This document shows, piece after piece, positions 33,942 to 44,480 of a DNA stretch of 64,000 nucleotides (position 1 is the first letter of the stretch; each line of letters begins with the position of its first letter). The position numbers were made by a program, and so were the translations under genes. The stretch covers positions 69,867,917 to 69,931,916 of the forward strand of contig OX104113.1 in NCBI GenBank assembly GCA_944474755.1. Direction: 5' to 3'. The DNA is from Limnoperna fortunei (lineage: Eukaryota; Mollusca; Bivalvia; Mytilida; Modiolidae). Under the pieces are notes generated by a model. The model saw only the letters and a list, made by a program, of their open reading frames with translations. It ran no database searches and was not told where the DNA came from.

Positions 33942-34294
33942 TCATTTGTCGTAAATTCTTGTGCTTAGATGACAGTTGGTGTCATATTCGAGGTGCAAGT
34001 CTAAAAATGATGTAGATGAAGCTGTTTCTGTGGTTTCTTTAATTTCTAGTTCTGAAGGATATATTAACGGAAGCCGATCAGCAAATTGAGGGTTGTTAAT
34101 TGAAAGGACACCATTAATATATCTATATGTAATAATAAAGAATACAGGATCAAATCGGCATGGAGTGGGGCACATTTTGTACACATTGGAATTCCGATTG
34201 TCTGCTGAAAAACACATCCTCCAAAAGTTACAATTATGTTGTCGATCAGAAAATCTTGCATACTGATCTTGATACCTGATTTTCGCTGTAGCAT
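33942..34294 (-). pseudogene. second Penelope-like RT remnant
   Basis: Two overlapping frames: FLIDNIIVTFGGCVFQQTIG, IPMCTKCAPLHADLILYS, then TYRYINGVLSINNPQFADRL, LIYPSELEIKETTETAS and SFLDLHLEYDTN, ending with IYDK. Same family as 26.2-27.0 kb. The catalytic YxDD is YING here and IPMG is IPMC, so it is dead beyond the frameshift. Confidence 0.7.
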
Positions 34295-34299
34295 AATTT

Positions 34300-35390
34300 T
34301 CCTTTTAGTACTTTAGTATAAAAAAAACCCGTATAGTCGTAGCCTAAAACATACAGTGTGTAAGCGAAGGTTTTATGTACGATTTCCTTGAGATTTAGGA
34401 TTTTAGTTTTACGTGCGGCGAGGTAGTATAAAAAGTTGAAAAATAAAAAGTTCTAACCTATGAAATTTTAGATATCGATCTTGATTTTAAATTTTCCAAA
34501 AGTTCTTTTCAATTTTTAAGAATCACATATGATTAATATTACTTCGAGAATAAGCAATATCACAGTATTTTTGCTGTCCTTCTACAACTGCAGACAATAT
34601 CTTGGTCAATCCTTTCGACAACTCTAGAGTATTTTATTTTGTTTTTAACGTTTTATCCCACATTTTTTATTCGGCTACACAAAATCCCTATAAATGCCTA
34701 ATAATTTTATAGCGAGCTTTACGGTAGCGTGCGTATAAAATGATCAGGTGAACTTAATAAACACCTACAATTCGTACGCTAATACCATCAAAGTGATAAA
34801 TATCGATTTATAATTTTCTGCAAAGGACAAAAGACCATTGTGAAGGCACTATATGTACATGTCCTTCGGTTGGAAGAAAATATAGGAACACGACTGGTTT
34901 ACCTGCCTGCTAACATCAACTATCCCTGTACTGCCTTGTAAACTGTCCTCTAACCAACAACATGTTGTACCTGGTTTACTGTTTAATAGTATTATTGTAG
35001 AGGCTCTGACCTTTAACAAGATTGAAGACCTCACTAATAAAGCATTAGTCTTGTTTGTCTACTTGGCCAGACCTACTTAAAAGTGAAGACCGCGAAAAGT
35101 AATTAATATTCAAATACCTGTACTTATGTACATATCTCCTCTGCACTCCTACAACAGGATACCCAATTTCTTGTTCACACTGGCCAGGTCACTCACTGTT
35201 ATCTTGACCTCTGCAGTTTGTTTACCTGGGCGATGTCAAGCCAACTCATCTCATTAATGAAGCACTCGAGCAAATTCATGCTTACGATGGAAAATGTAAA
35301 GTGAGATTTACCCATATAATTGCCAAACTTAGTTTACTATCAGGACCTACAGTTGAATGACCTTCTATCATGTTACTCTTCACTTTACGT
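34300..35390. other. no recognised gene
   Basis: Only short frames; the 61-aa minus frame at 34849-35034 has no motif. Nothing repeated elsewhere in the window was noticed. Confidence 0.4.
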
Positions 35391-35391
35391 A

Positions 35392-35805
35392 CTGGGACCA
35401 TACTGATACTGGGAGGATTCCTAGTGCTCGACCCACAGCAGCACAGCGCCTTCTCGGATTGCGGATAGGAGAAACCATATCGTTGGGGGTTTTCAGGTCA
35501 TAATACGGAAAGCCTTGCCGTGGACCGCAGTGAGAAACGTGTTTGGAGAGTGTCACGCTCCTTTCACGATAAAGACCCCTTTTGTAGATTTCAGAAAAGA
35601 GTAGGCTCTTTGTACCCGCTACAATAGGCTAAATTTTCCGCCACTTCCCAATACTCCACACTTTTCCAGTGGCAGTCAACATTGTATTCCCTGTATCCCA
35701 TCCCACTCCCTTTTCAATTGATTTATTGTTTGTTAACTTGTTCTCGTCCTGAATATAGCTGAAATACTGCTCACTGGACGAAAAGCAAACATCCAACCAA
35801 TCAAA
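35392..35805 (+). mobile_element. SINE-like element, diverged full-length copy
   Basis: CTGGGACCATACTGATACTG head, conserved GTCATAATACGGAAAGCC, GCTGAAATACTGCTCACTGG and CATCCAACCAATC tail. More mutated than the other copies; flanking duplication not clear. Confidence 0.85.
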
Positions 35806-36290
35806 TCCCTTCACGTGAGCAAGAGGTACACTCTGGCCTTCAGTGCAGAGTATACTTTGTGAACGTTGAGAAGGCAGTTCTCACGATAACACGAGTTATC
35901 TTCTCCATAACAGCCTTGCAGATCTTTAGAACATTCTTTGCTCTAACTCGTACACATAAGCTCCATGTATACTTCTCGATTAACGTCAGTATACCTACCA
36001 TCATGAATAGGTGACGTCTTGCCTTTGGGGTAAAAATGCTTCTATCTGCACCCGACACTCTTAGGTACTACCTTTGCCAAATGCTTTCTCATCCTTCAAC
36101 TCATCCGTTCTTCTGGAAAAAAATAGTTCGTTAGTTTTCTAGTTCTCAATATCTTTGTAATATCTGACTTCAGATTTATGGTTGGTCTTCTCTCTCCACT
36201 GCCCTGTAATGGTACAGAACGTGTTATCAATCGTCTATGCAAGCTTACGAGTTACCTCTTTTTTGCTGTTGTCGATCTTCTGTAATAAAA
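35806..36290. other. unassigned minus-strand ORF region
   Basis: A 72-aa minus frame (35840-36058) contains LTLIEKYTWSLCVRVRAKNV and ICKAVMEKI, faintly reminiscent of integrase cores but too weak to call. The rest is non-coding. Confidence 0.25.
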
Positions 36291-36299
36291 CATTTTAAA

Positions 36300-37441
36300 A
36301 TAGTTAATGAATATAAAATCAACATATAAATAGGGTTATTATTGTTTACAATATTATAAAAACTGTTTATGAAAAATACATTAAATTAGCTGGTTTTTTA
36401 TTGTTATTTATCCATATATATTGCTTTATAGGTGTGTTTTTGGCACATAACCTGTTTCCATTGCCTATTCAAAACTGATACATGTATCGATATTGCTTTT
36501 TTATCATATCGAGGAACGAGAAAATGACTTATATTCCAAGATTTTTGTGTGGTGTTCGTAGTCGGTGATAGATGGTCCTTTTGTATTTGAAATGAAGCTT
36601 CTCCATATTCTTATGTTTGAAATCAGACAAAGTATATGATTAAATATAACAAGTTATTTTAAACAACGGCATGAATAAATTCAAACAATCAGGTGCAGCT
36701 CTACCCCTAAACTTATACTACTTAAAACGAATTTCAAGTATTAATGACGCACAACACTATACTTCATATTCCCACAAAAGTTTATAACTTTGAGAGCGTA
36801 AATTATTTACTATTGAAATATGTAAGACGCAAGCGAAATTAAGGTAAATATATCTCAAAAACACATAACTGTTGGAAGAAGTAATACGCTATTGAACAAT
36901 ATCTATCTCAGCCATAATCAAGAGCTACTAATATCAGTTTTCAACATTTTATATTTATTCAGCAGCGAAGATAAAAAGCAGCAGCTGCACTGGTGTAACT
37001 ACGAACCGGAAGTGAACATTTCAACGTAAAATTGCTACGTTTCAAGTAAAGAAAACGAAACACTTTCCAAATATGGTAATTTGAACAGACCTAATTAAGA
37101 AAAAGACCGTTGAAGTTAGGGAAATTCTGTCGCGGAATCAGCGTCTAACGTCTTGACGTCATAATGAAGGTTTAAGCCGCTCACAATTATAGAACAACAA
37201 TATTGTTTAAATAGATCCCAGTAAATGAATATTAAATCTACATATAAATAGTTTAGATTATAGTTGTTTACGATAAAACAACTGTTTATTACAAATACAT
37301 TAAATTAGCTAGTTCTTTATCGTTATTTATCAATATATATTTGCTTTCTACTTGTTTCTTTGGCACATAACCCATTTCCATTCCCTATTCACAACTAATT
37401 CTTGTATCGATACTGCTATTTTATAATGTCGAGAAACGAAT
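36300..37441. repeat. element bounded by 235-bp direct repeats
   Basis: 36300-36530 and 37206-37441 are direct repeats at roughly 80 percent identity by eye (TACATTAAATTAGCTGGTTT, TTTGGCACATAACC, TTCCATTGCC/TTCCC, TGTATCGATA). They flank about 675 bp of non-coding DNA. The internal part recurs at 48.85-49.77 plus 55.13-55.25 kb. The layout resembles a TRIM or LTR-like non-autonomous element, though no TG..CA ends, PBS or PPT were confirmed. Confidence 0.6.
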
Positions 37442-37450
37442 CAATTAGTA

Positions 37451-37965
37451 ATATTGTAACGTGCCTGATGTACAAAGTGGGAAAGTTATAAAATCATCAT
37501 CTCAATGTCAAATTTCGTTAAAAAACCATTTGAGAAAATGACCATACAACAAAAAAGGGGGAATATACAAGTATGACCTATCAGTTCAGTTTTTACCTGC
37601 TTAAGTCGCACCAATACATTCAATGGACGCGACAATACAAGTTATATCATTCTGCTCCTGATGTACAACAGATGTTACACAGGGTCCGTCCAGTCAATGG
37701 CTTATGGCGACAAAAAATAATAAAGATGGGATAAATAACAATATATTTATTTAATAAATAAACGTAATTTGGTAGCGGTTCGCGAGACTGGTCCATCTGG
37801 TGGCACGGATGCAGGAACTTGTGCAACAGTCAACTTACTGTTCTAGCACGAACAATCATGCATTTGTTTAATAAATATGCCTATATTGTGACACAAACTA
37901 TTAAATTATTACACCTTATGTTATAACACTACAAAATCTGACCTATATAACTGAGTATATATCGG
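37451..37965 (+). repeat. dispersed repeat shared with 46.84-47.76 kb
   Basis: GTAACGTGCCTGATGTACAA, AGGGGGAATATACAAGTATG, CAACAGATGTTACACAGGGT, GGTAGCGGTTCGCGAGACTG and GCACGAACAATCATGCAT are all shared. It is directly followed by the hammerhead array, which the 46-47 kb copies lack. Confidence 0.85.
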
Positions 37966-38656
37966 ATCGCCAACATGACGATACAGCATAAACAAAAAAT
38001 AATATACAAGTCTAGAGAAATATGCAACGATACATATATAGAGATGTTTCTACTATAAAATAATTATATTAATAAATATGACAAAATTTTCGACCAACTG
38101 ATGGCATTCTTCAGTGTAAATATCAATCTATATATCTTAGATCTTAAACTGAACTCAACTCATCAGTGGCGTTTAACTCTAAATGTTTAAGACAGTCTTC
38201 ATTGGGAGATGGAATAATTTTTTTTCATTGCGAGATGGAATAATACAAGTCCACTGGGATCGTGTAAATAGACAATACAGACAGTTCAAAATATTGTATA
38301 AAGAGTCTAAAGAAAGCAGCTAAACCAGTACACTTATTTAGTATCGGACCGACAAACATGACGATACAGCATAGACATAAATAATGTAGAAGTCTAGAAG
38401 ATTATGCAACGATACAAATGACGGTGTTTCTTGTCAAATCTTTAAACAGACTGACCAACGAATGGCCTTAGTCATTGAGTGTCAATATAAATAAATAAAG
38501 TAAACAAAGTCATAACATATTGATCTTAAACTTTCTAACTCTAACTGAACTCAACTTCTATACATAGCACCCCTCACCCGGGGACGCGCTGTAACTTGGC
38601 TTTGCTCAAATATTCCAACAAGATGTAATCAAAATTACCAAGGTGACAAATTCATT

Positions 38657-38698
38657 ACGCCAGACGCGTTTCGTCTACTTAAGAATCATCAGTGGTGT
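38657..38698 (-). ncRNA. hammerhead ribozyme copy, degraded
   Basis: CTGATGA, then TTCTTAAGTAGAC, GAAA, CGCGTC, TGGCGT. The core CUGAUGA and GAAA remain, but G10.1 of stem II is U, stem III lost two bases, and stem I has one mismatch. Probably inactive. Confidence 0.7.
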
Positions 38699-39189
38699 TT
38701 AACTCTAATTGCCTAAAGTATTTTTTCGTTTGGAGTTGGAATAGTATTATTTTTTCGTTTGGAGATGGAATAATATAAGTCCACTGGGATCGTGTAAATA
38801 CACAATGCAGGTAGTTCAAAATATTATACAAAAAGTCTAAAGAGATTACCAACAAGTAAACTTTTTAAGTATCAGATCAACAAACATGACGATACAGCAA
38901 AAACAAAAAAATAATGTACAAGTCTAGAAGATTATGCAACAATACAAATGACGGTGTTTCTTGTAAAAAATCTAGACACAGACTGACCAACGAATGGCGT
39001 TAATCATTGATTGTCAATATAAATAAATAACGTTAACAAGTCATAACATATTGATCTTAAATTTTCTCACTCCAACTTAGCCCAAAACTTTTCTCAGTCC
39101 GCCACCCGCGGACGTGCCGTGCTGTTACTTGGCTTTGCTGAAATATTCAAACAAAATGTTATCAAAATTACCAACGTGACAAATTCATT

Positions 39190-39233
39190 ACGCCAGACGC
39201 GCGTTTCGTCTACCTAAGACTCATCAGTGGCGT
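39190..39233 (-). ncRNA. hammerhead ribozyme, type I, intact core
   Basis: The minus strand reads ACGCCA-CTGATGA-GTCT-TAGGT-AGAC-GAAA-CGCGCGTC-TGGCGT in 44 nt. Stem I: ACGCCA pairs perfectly with TGGCGT. Stem II: GTCT/AGAC, 4 bp with a 5-nt loop. Stem III: A-U and C-G closing a GCGC loop, the very short stem III of minimal hammerheads. All core positions match the consensus: CUGAUGA, GAA, A15.1-U16.1, C17. Predicted cleavage follows the GUC before TGGCGT. Such short stem III forms usually need dimers to cleave well, which a tandem array would provide. Confidence 0.85.
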
Positions 39234-39587
39234 TTAACTCTAAATGCTTAAAGTGTTTTTTTCATTTGGAGATGGAATAATGCAAGTCCAATGGGATCGT
39301 GTAAATACACAATGCAGGTAGTTATTATTATATTATATTAAAATATTATATAAAAAGTCTAAAGAGAATACCAACCAGTAAACTTATTAAGTATCGAATC
39401 GACAAACATAAACAAAAATATATAGCATAAAGATACAGCATAAACAAAAAATAATATACAAGTCTAGAAGGTTATGCAACGATACAAATGACGGTGTTTC
39501 TTGTCACTCGCGGACGTGCCGTGCTGTTACTTGGCTTTGCTCAAATATTCCAACAAGATGTAATTAAAATTACCAAGGTGACAAATT

Positions 39588-39622
39588 CATTACGCGCGTT
39601 TTGTCTACTCATCAGTGGCGTT
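39588..39622 (-). ncRNA. hammerhead ribozyme remnant
   Basis: ACGCCA-CTGATGA-GTAGAC-AAAA-CGCGCGTAA: stem II loop and one strand are deleted and the GAAA is AAAA. A dead copy in the last array unit. Confidence 0.6.
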
Positions 39623-39664
39623 TAACTCTAAATGCTAAAAAAAATTTTTATTTTGGAGATGGAA

Positions 39665-39814
39665 TAATTAAATAATAAACCTGGCTATCCTTGTCAATTA
39701 AAATTGTAGTCAAGTACACCTTGCCCGCAGTGAGACTCGAACCCACAACCTCAGTGTTGACAGACCACGTGATCAATAGAAGACGAACTACCTTAACCAC
39801 TCGGCCACTGGCAA
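39665..39814 (-). mobile_element. tRNA-derived SINE fragment (class II tRNA-like head)
   Basis: The minus strand 39814-39721 folds loosely like a long-variable-arm tRNA. Box A is TGGCCGAGTGG (39797-39807) and box B is GGTTCGAGTCTC (39732-39743); the ends TTGCC/GGCAA pair. The anticodon stem GTTCG/TTGAT is poor, so it is not a working tRNA. A tRNA-unrelated part follows. Resembles Ser/Leu tRNA-derived SINEs. Confidence 0.65.
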
Positions 39815-40027
39815 GGTATATACAAGTATATGTCAAATGTTTTGCATACGAAAATATTAGCAATTTTAAAGCAAATTGTACCAATTTTAAAATTCTTAAC
39901 TGAACTCAATACACATGACACCTGTATAGCATGTCAACTTTAGTCATATTCTTTATGTCCACATAATAACTTATACACCTACAATAGAAAATAAAACCAA
40001 TCATAAACAATTTATCATATTTTAATT

Positions 40028-40240
40028 AGGGCTCCAGCACTTTGTGGCGGACGCCCTATAGTGATCAGTCTGTCCGTCCGTCAGTCCCTAAGAAACTATT
40101 TGTGTCCGGGCTGTAACTTTTTTTTTAAGGTAGGCTTTTGATATTTGTGATGTGGGTAGATAATATCCAGGCAATTTCTCGCAAACCACAAAGGTCGGCG
40201 GGGCCCACAGAGATGGGTACCATCTCACTGATATCTAGTT
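40028..40240. repeat. dispersed repeat with GTCCGTCCGTC motif
   Basis: TTTGTGGCGGACGCCCTATA, GTGATCAGTCTGTCCGTCCG and TTGTGTCCGGGCTGTAACTT; a type I recall as abundant in mussel genomes. Non-coding. Confidence 0.55.
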
Positions 40241-40244
40241 TTGT

Positions 40245-40845
40245 TTAAATATTTTCTTGTAACTGTTCAATACGTTCATCAATCTTCACTAGCAATTTAC
40301 CTAATTTATAAAACTTGACCTCAATCCTAAGCTGTTCTAAATAGCGTCTATCTTTTAGTAAGGCATTACGGTTAAATTAATTAATATTCCGTAAGTAATT
40401 AAGGACAAGTTTGAAATATGATGGGTCTCTAGAAAAACACCATTATCAAAACCAGACTCCTGTTTCACAATTGAAGCCAGTACAGATGAAAGTACTGCTG
40501 ACAGAGTAATTCTGGAAGTTTCAAACTTCATCCCACCCACGTTAAACATAAATCTGCTATCCTGTACCGCTTTTAATTTATCTAAAATTTTACTTTTACT
40601 ATCAACGATAACTTCCTCTTGTTCAAGTAGCTGTATCTCTTCACCTGTTTCACGCTCAGTTGATTGTGACTGGCTCCTCGATATGGCTGAGAAGGAAGAG
40701 AATGATGATGATACATGGCTGTATTCCTGCATCCGCGGATTAGCCGGATATTTCTCATTGGTGAATACTTTGATTTTTGTGTCTACTTCAGTTTTCTTAA
40801 ACTTTACATATTCATCTTCAACTTTTAACCCTATGTCCCCGGTTT
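40245..40845 (-). pseudogene. KCTD-like BTB/T1-domain pseudogene
   Basis: A minus-strand frame from about 40830 reads GDIGLKVEDEYVKFKKTEVD, then MQEYSHVSSSFSSFSAISRS, a Glu-rich linker, and DSRFMFNVGGMKFETSRITL followed by SSVLASIVKQESGFDNG, the start of a K+-channel tetramerisation (T1/BTB) domain. A frameshift near 40440 continues as FSRDPSYFKLVLNYLRNIN and a second near 40375 as NALLKDRRYLEQLRIEVKFY, KLGKLLVKIDERIEQ, ending TAA at 40245. Domain order and spacing match KCTD proteins, whose T1-type BTB domain mediates oligomerisation. It abuts the Ty3/gypsy integrase remnant; it may be a captured host sequence or a host exon next to the element. Confidence 0.8.
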
Positions 40846-40880
40846 ATCTATTTATTAACAACTGGTTGGCATCTGCTGAG

Positions 40881-41297
40881 CTGGGACCATACTGGGAGGG
40901 TTCCCAGTGCTCGCCCCACAGAGCAGCCCAGTGCGTCCCCGAGTGGCGGATAGGGGAGACCCTCTAGTTGGGGGGTTGTCAGGTCATAATACGGAAAGCC
41001 TGACCGCGGACCGTAGTGGGTAACGTGTTTGAAGAGTGCCACGCTCCTTGCACGATAAAGACCCCTTTTGTAGATTTCGAAAAAGAGTAGGCTCATTGTA
41101 GCCGCTACAAAAGGCTAAATTTTCCGCCCCTACCCAAAACTCCATACTTTTACAGTGGCAGTCAAAATTGTATTCCCTGTGACCCATCCCACCCATATTT
41201 TCCGTTGATTTATTGTTTGTTAACTTGTTCCCGTCCTGAATATGGCTGAAATACAGCTCGCTGGTCGTAAAGCAGACATCCAATCAATCCATCCAAA
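40881..41297 (+). mobile_element. SINE-like element at the gypsy/KCTD junction
   Basis: 417 bp, CTGGGACCATACTGGGAGGG head to CATCCAATCAATCCATCC tail. Perfect 12-bp duplication GCATCTGCTGAG at 40869-40880 and 41298-41309. It splits the frame that continues the gypsy integrase C-terminus. Confidence 0.93.
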
Positions 41298-41309
41298 GCA
41301 TCTGCTGAG

Positions 41310-41830
41310 ACCCAAAGAAAAATTTATTTCTCTGCCAAACATCATTATACATGGGGGTACTCCAGTAGAGTCATGCTCAGATGACCTATATGACATCATC
41401 AATAATGGTAAGTATTCATCCCAATCTTTTTTATTTTGGGCTTTTATGCTGAAAGCATATTTTGAATGGTACGATTCCCCCTTTGGACCATCCCATCAGA
41501 TTGTAGTAGTTCTAGTCTTTTTAATCCCTAATATTTGACATATTTCTTGAAATACTTCTGACTCGAAATTTGACCCTTGATCAGAATGAAGTTGTAGGGG
41601 TACTCCAAATATTGTCACAAACTGGTCTACAAACTTTCTTGCCACAGTCACTGTCTCAAAGCAATAGCTTGCAACCATTTGGAAAAATAATCACCAATGA
41701 CCAGTATATATTTATTTCCAGTTTTGGTTTTAGCAAAAGGTCCCTTTATATCTAAAGCAAGTCTTTCTAGTGGTGCACCCACATTGTATCGTTTCATAGG
41801 ATCTTATGGTTTCTTAATAGGCATTTTTCT
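41310..41830 (-). pseudogene. gypsy integrase remnant
   Basis: GNKYILVIGDYFSKWLQAIA (first Asp region), FVTIFGVPLQLHSDQGSNFE (second Asp) and YRSSEHDSTGVPPCIMMFGR (C-terminal core) are present across two frames. The HHCC zinc finger upstream was not clearly seen. The SINE follows the last block. Confidence 0.85.
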
Positions 41831-41839
41831 TCTAGCATA

Positions 41840-42830
41840 TATATTACACGATTTACACCAATTTCAACATCTGACCTTAAATTGTGCCAAAAGAATTTGT
41901 TACTTTTTTCTTTATTCCTATTGACCAGCAGTCACACTATCATGTAAATGTCTTTAAACAACATTTCTTAAGTCTTTTGGTAATATAATTTGCCATTTTA
42001 TTTCATTGCCAGAATCATTTTCTACTTTTCTGTACAAAGCATTATTGTAACTGAATAAAGATTCCTATTGATTCCAATAACCTTTTACTTCTGGACTATA
42101 AATTGATATATCAGACCAGCTTTGATCCCCTTGCTTTTAAAATTAAAGAGGACCTTTATATTGGGATCTATCTGTTGCAGTATAATTTTATCAAAACTTA
42201 TTTCATTTTTCTTGCTTTCCTTAGTATTAGATTGGTCTTGAGATTTATTTATCTCTTTTATCATACTCCGTGTGTTCAGTGTTCGGACAGAGGAATTTTT
42301 TATACTAACCTCATCATCAAATAAACTATTATTGGCATTTTGTATTGATGTGAACAAATCTTTACAAGAAAATATTGTACTCGCTGAACCACATTCTTCT
42401 ACAAACTGATTAGTGGCATCCCCAGAAATGAACCAGAGGCCTCGGTTTTGGTCCACGAAGGATGGTCCACTGGCTTCTATTTGATCAATGTATTTACATT
42501 TTTACATTTTATCTAATCTAGGTAATTTGGGTCTTCAGATGATGACCAGAGTACTCACTCTTCACTACTAGAAGTGTCGGGTACAAGCCCGTTACCTTCT
42601 TTTACTAATCTTACTTTCTGCTTGATGGTGGTTCCTCATACGAAGAACAGCAGGCAATGTCCACATTTGAAGACGTATGCCGGACTCCACCTGTAAATTC
42701 ATTACATTAATTCAAACTAAAAATAGTGGGTTTTTAAAAAGAAAGAACAGCAGGCCTTATTTTCAACAGTCGTAAAAGGCCGGACTCCTATATCAGTCTT
42801 CCCCCATGCATAACTTACAAGACCACTTAT
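41840..42830 (-). other. RNase H to integrase interval, poorly preserved
   Basis: A 123-aa frame at 42085-42456 (DQNRGLWFISGDATNQFVEE...) is lysine- and asparagine-rich and probably the degraded connector of the gypsy polyprotein. No motif is decisive. Confidence 0.4.
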
Positions 42831-42837
42831 TCTCACA

Positions 42838-43400
42838 TTATTTTCTTGTTTTTTTTTTAATTTCTTGTGAATGTGTACAGTAAGGTTTATTCTTTTCAAA
42901 GTTTACATGACAATCCAAGTCTTCGTCATGAAAATCTTTTTCATAATTATTTTCTGCCCTTAAGCAGTATGTGCAGTTGTTGGTGATGCAAGGTCGCCTA
43001 CTTAATGCGTCTGCATTAGAATGTACTCCCCCTGTCCTATGTTCTATTTTGAAATCATATGTTCCTAAAATCTCTAACCACCTTGCTATTTGACCTACAG
43101 GGTTTTTGAAATTTATGAGCGATCTCAAGGCACCATGATCACCACGAACAAGAAAATGACTCCCATAAACATAGTGATGAACATTTTTAATACTACTGAC
43201 CTGCTAATGATTCTCTCCTTGTGACACAATAACGCCTTTCCTGTTTTGAAAACGTTTTACTATAATATGAAATAACTTTCTCAGTACCATTTTGAATTCG
43301 GTATAATACTGCTCCCATGCCATCATTACAAGCATCTGCATCAATAATGAACAAACCCTCCTCTTGAGGATATGACAAGATTGGGGAATTTATCAGGGAC
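42838..43400 (-). pseudogene. gypsy RNase H remnant
   Basis: LFIIDADACNDGMGAVLYRI, VISYYSKTFSKQERRYCVTR, then a shift, then WLEILGTYDFKIEHRTGGVH, SNADALSRRPC. DADACNDGMGAVL and NADALSRRPC are standard for Ty3/gypsy RNase H and its tether. Confidence 0.88.
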
Positions 43401-43599
43401 TTAATTTTTCAAAAGCTTTTCGGCAGTTTTCATCCCAAAAAATATTTTGACTCTTCTCTGTCAACCTGTGTAATGGTTTTGCTATTGCAGCAAAATTAAG
43501 TACGTGTCGCCAATAATAGGAACAAAACCAAAGTCTTCGACTGCCTTTATTTTCTCTTGATCAGTAGCTATGCCTTCCTCGCTTACTGTATGTCCAAGA

Positions 43600-44200
43600 A
43601 AAGATACTTGTTTTTGTAATAAATTACATTTTTTCAGACTCAATTTTAACTTTGCTTCTGCAAGTCTTGAAAGACTTGGTCTAATCTTTCTAAATGTTCT
43701 TCAAAAGTTTTTGAAAAATAATGATATCGTCAATGTAAATTGAACAATTTTTCTATGACAATCCAGATAACACTTTTTCCATAAGTTTTTCTAATGTCGC
43801 ACTGCTGTTACAAGTGCCAAAGGGGATTACACAAAATTGTTAAAGCCATCCACCCTCAATTGAAAAAGCAGTTTTGGGTTTATCACTCTTTTAATTTTAC
43901 TTGCCAAAACCCACTTTGTAAATCTGTTGTACTATATCATATAGACCCTGACAAGGCAGAAATTGTGTCATCAATCCTAGGTAAAGGTTGACCGTCTTTT
44001 ACTGTCACTTCATTAAGTTTTCTCAAGTCCCTACAAAATGTTATACTTCCATCCTTTTTGGCGACCATTACTATTGGTGCACACCAAGGACTAAAAGAGT
44101 GTTCAATTATTCCTCTTTCTGCCATACTTTTAATTTCCTTTTCAGCTTCTACTTTCTTAGGTAAGGGTATACGATAGGGTCTTAGTTTATTGGCTTAGCA
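43600..44200 (-). pseudogene. gypsy reverse transcriptase remnant
   Basis: GIIEHSFSPWCAPIVMVAKK, then CRDLRKLNEVTVKDGQPLPR and IDDTISALSG, are RT motifs 0-2. A later frame keeps SIYIDDIIIF near 43740, the catalytic YxDD box. The stretches between contain several stops. Related to the bivalve gypsy group whose RNase H ends ADALSRRPC. Confidence 0.85.
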
Positions 44201-44480
44201 TCACCAGTGTCAATTACATGTTCAACTACATCTGTGCATCCAATACCATTGGATGATTTAGAAAATACATTTTGATGCTTAATCAGAATTTCAACCAATC
44301 CTTCTGATTGATTCGAAATTAAATTTCCACAACTTTTATGGTACAAATTTTTTAAATGGTCTGGAATCTCTTTTTGAGTGTGTGTACATTTTTAACTTTT
44401 GGAGCTCTTACATTAATTGCATCAGTTTTGTGTATATAAGCAGTCTCAAATACAGCTGCTACGGTGTTTTTATAAATTTT

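Larger units (their letters stand above)
37975..39660 (-). repeat. tandem array of ~535-bp units with hammerhead motifs (retrozyme/PLE-like)
   Basis: GACGATACAGCATAAACA, GATTATGCAACGATACAA, AATGACGGTGTTTCTTGT and CTTGGCTTTGCTCAAATATT recur in about three and a half units beginning near 37975, 38358, 38888 and 39430. On the minus strand each unit has, or had, a hammerhead ribozyme; the two best lie 535 bp apart. Tandem dispersed units of a few hundred bp with one minimal type I hammerhead each are typical of metazoan retrozymes and of Penelope-like element terminal repeats. No ORF is present, and two Penelope-like RT remnants lie elsewhere in the window. Confidence 0.75.

Noticed and set aside
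39721..39814. Possible functional tRNA-Ser/Leu gene
   Set aside because: A and B boxes are good, but the anticodon stem does not pair and the sequence continues into a SINE-like body.
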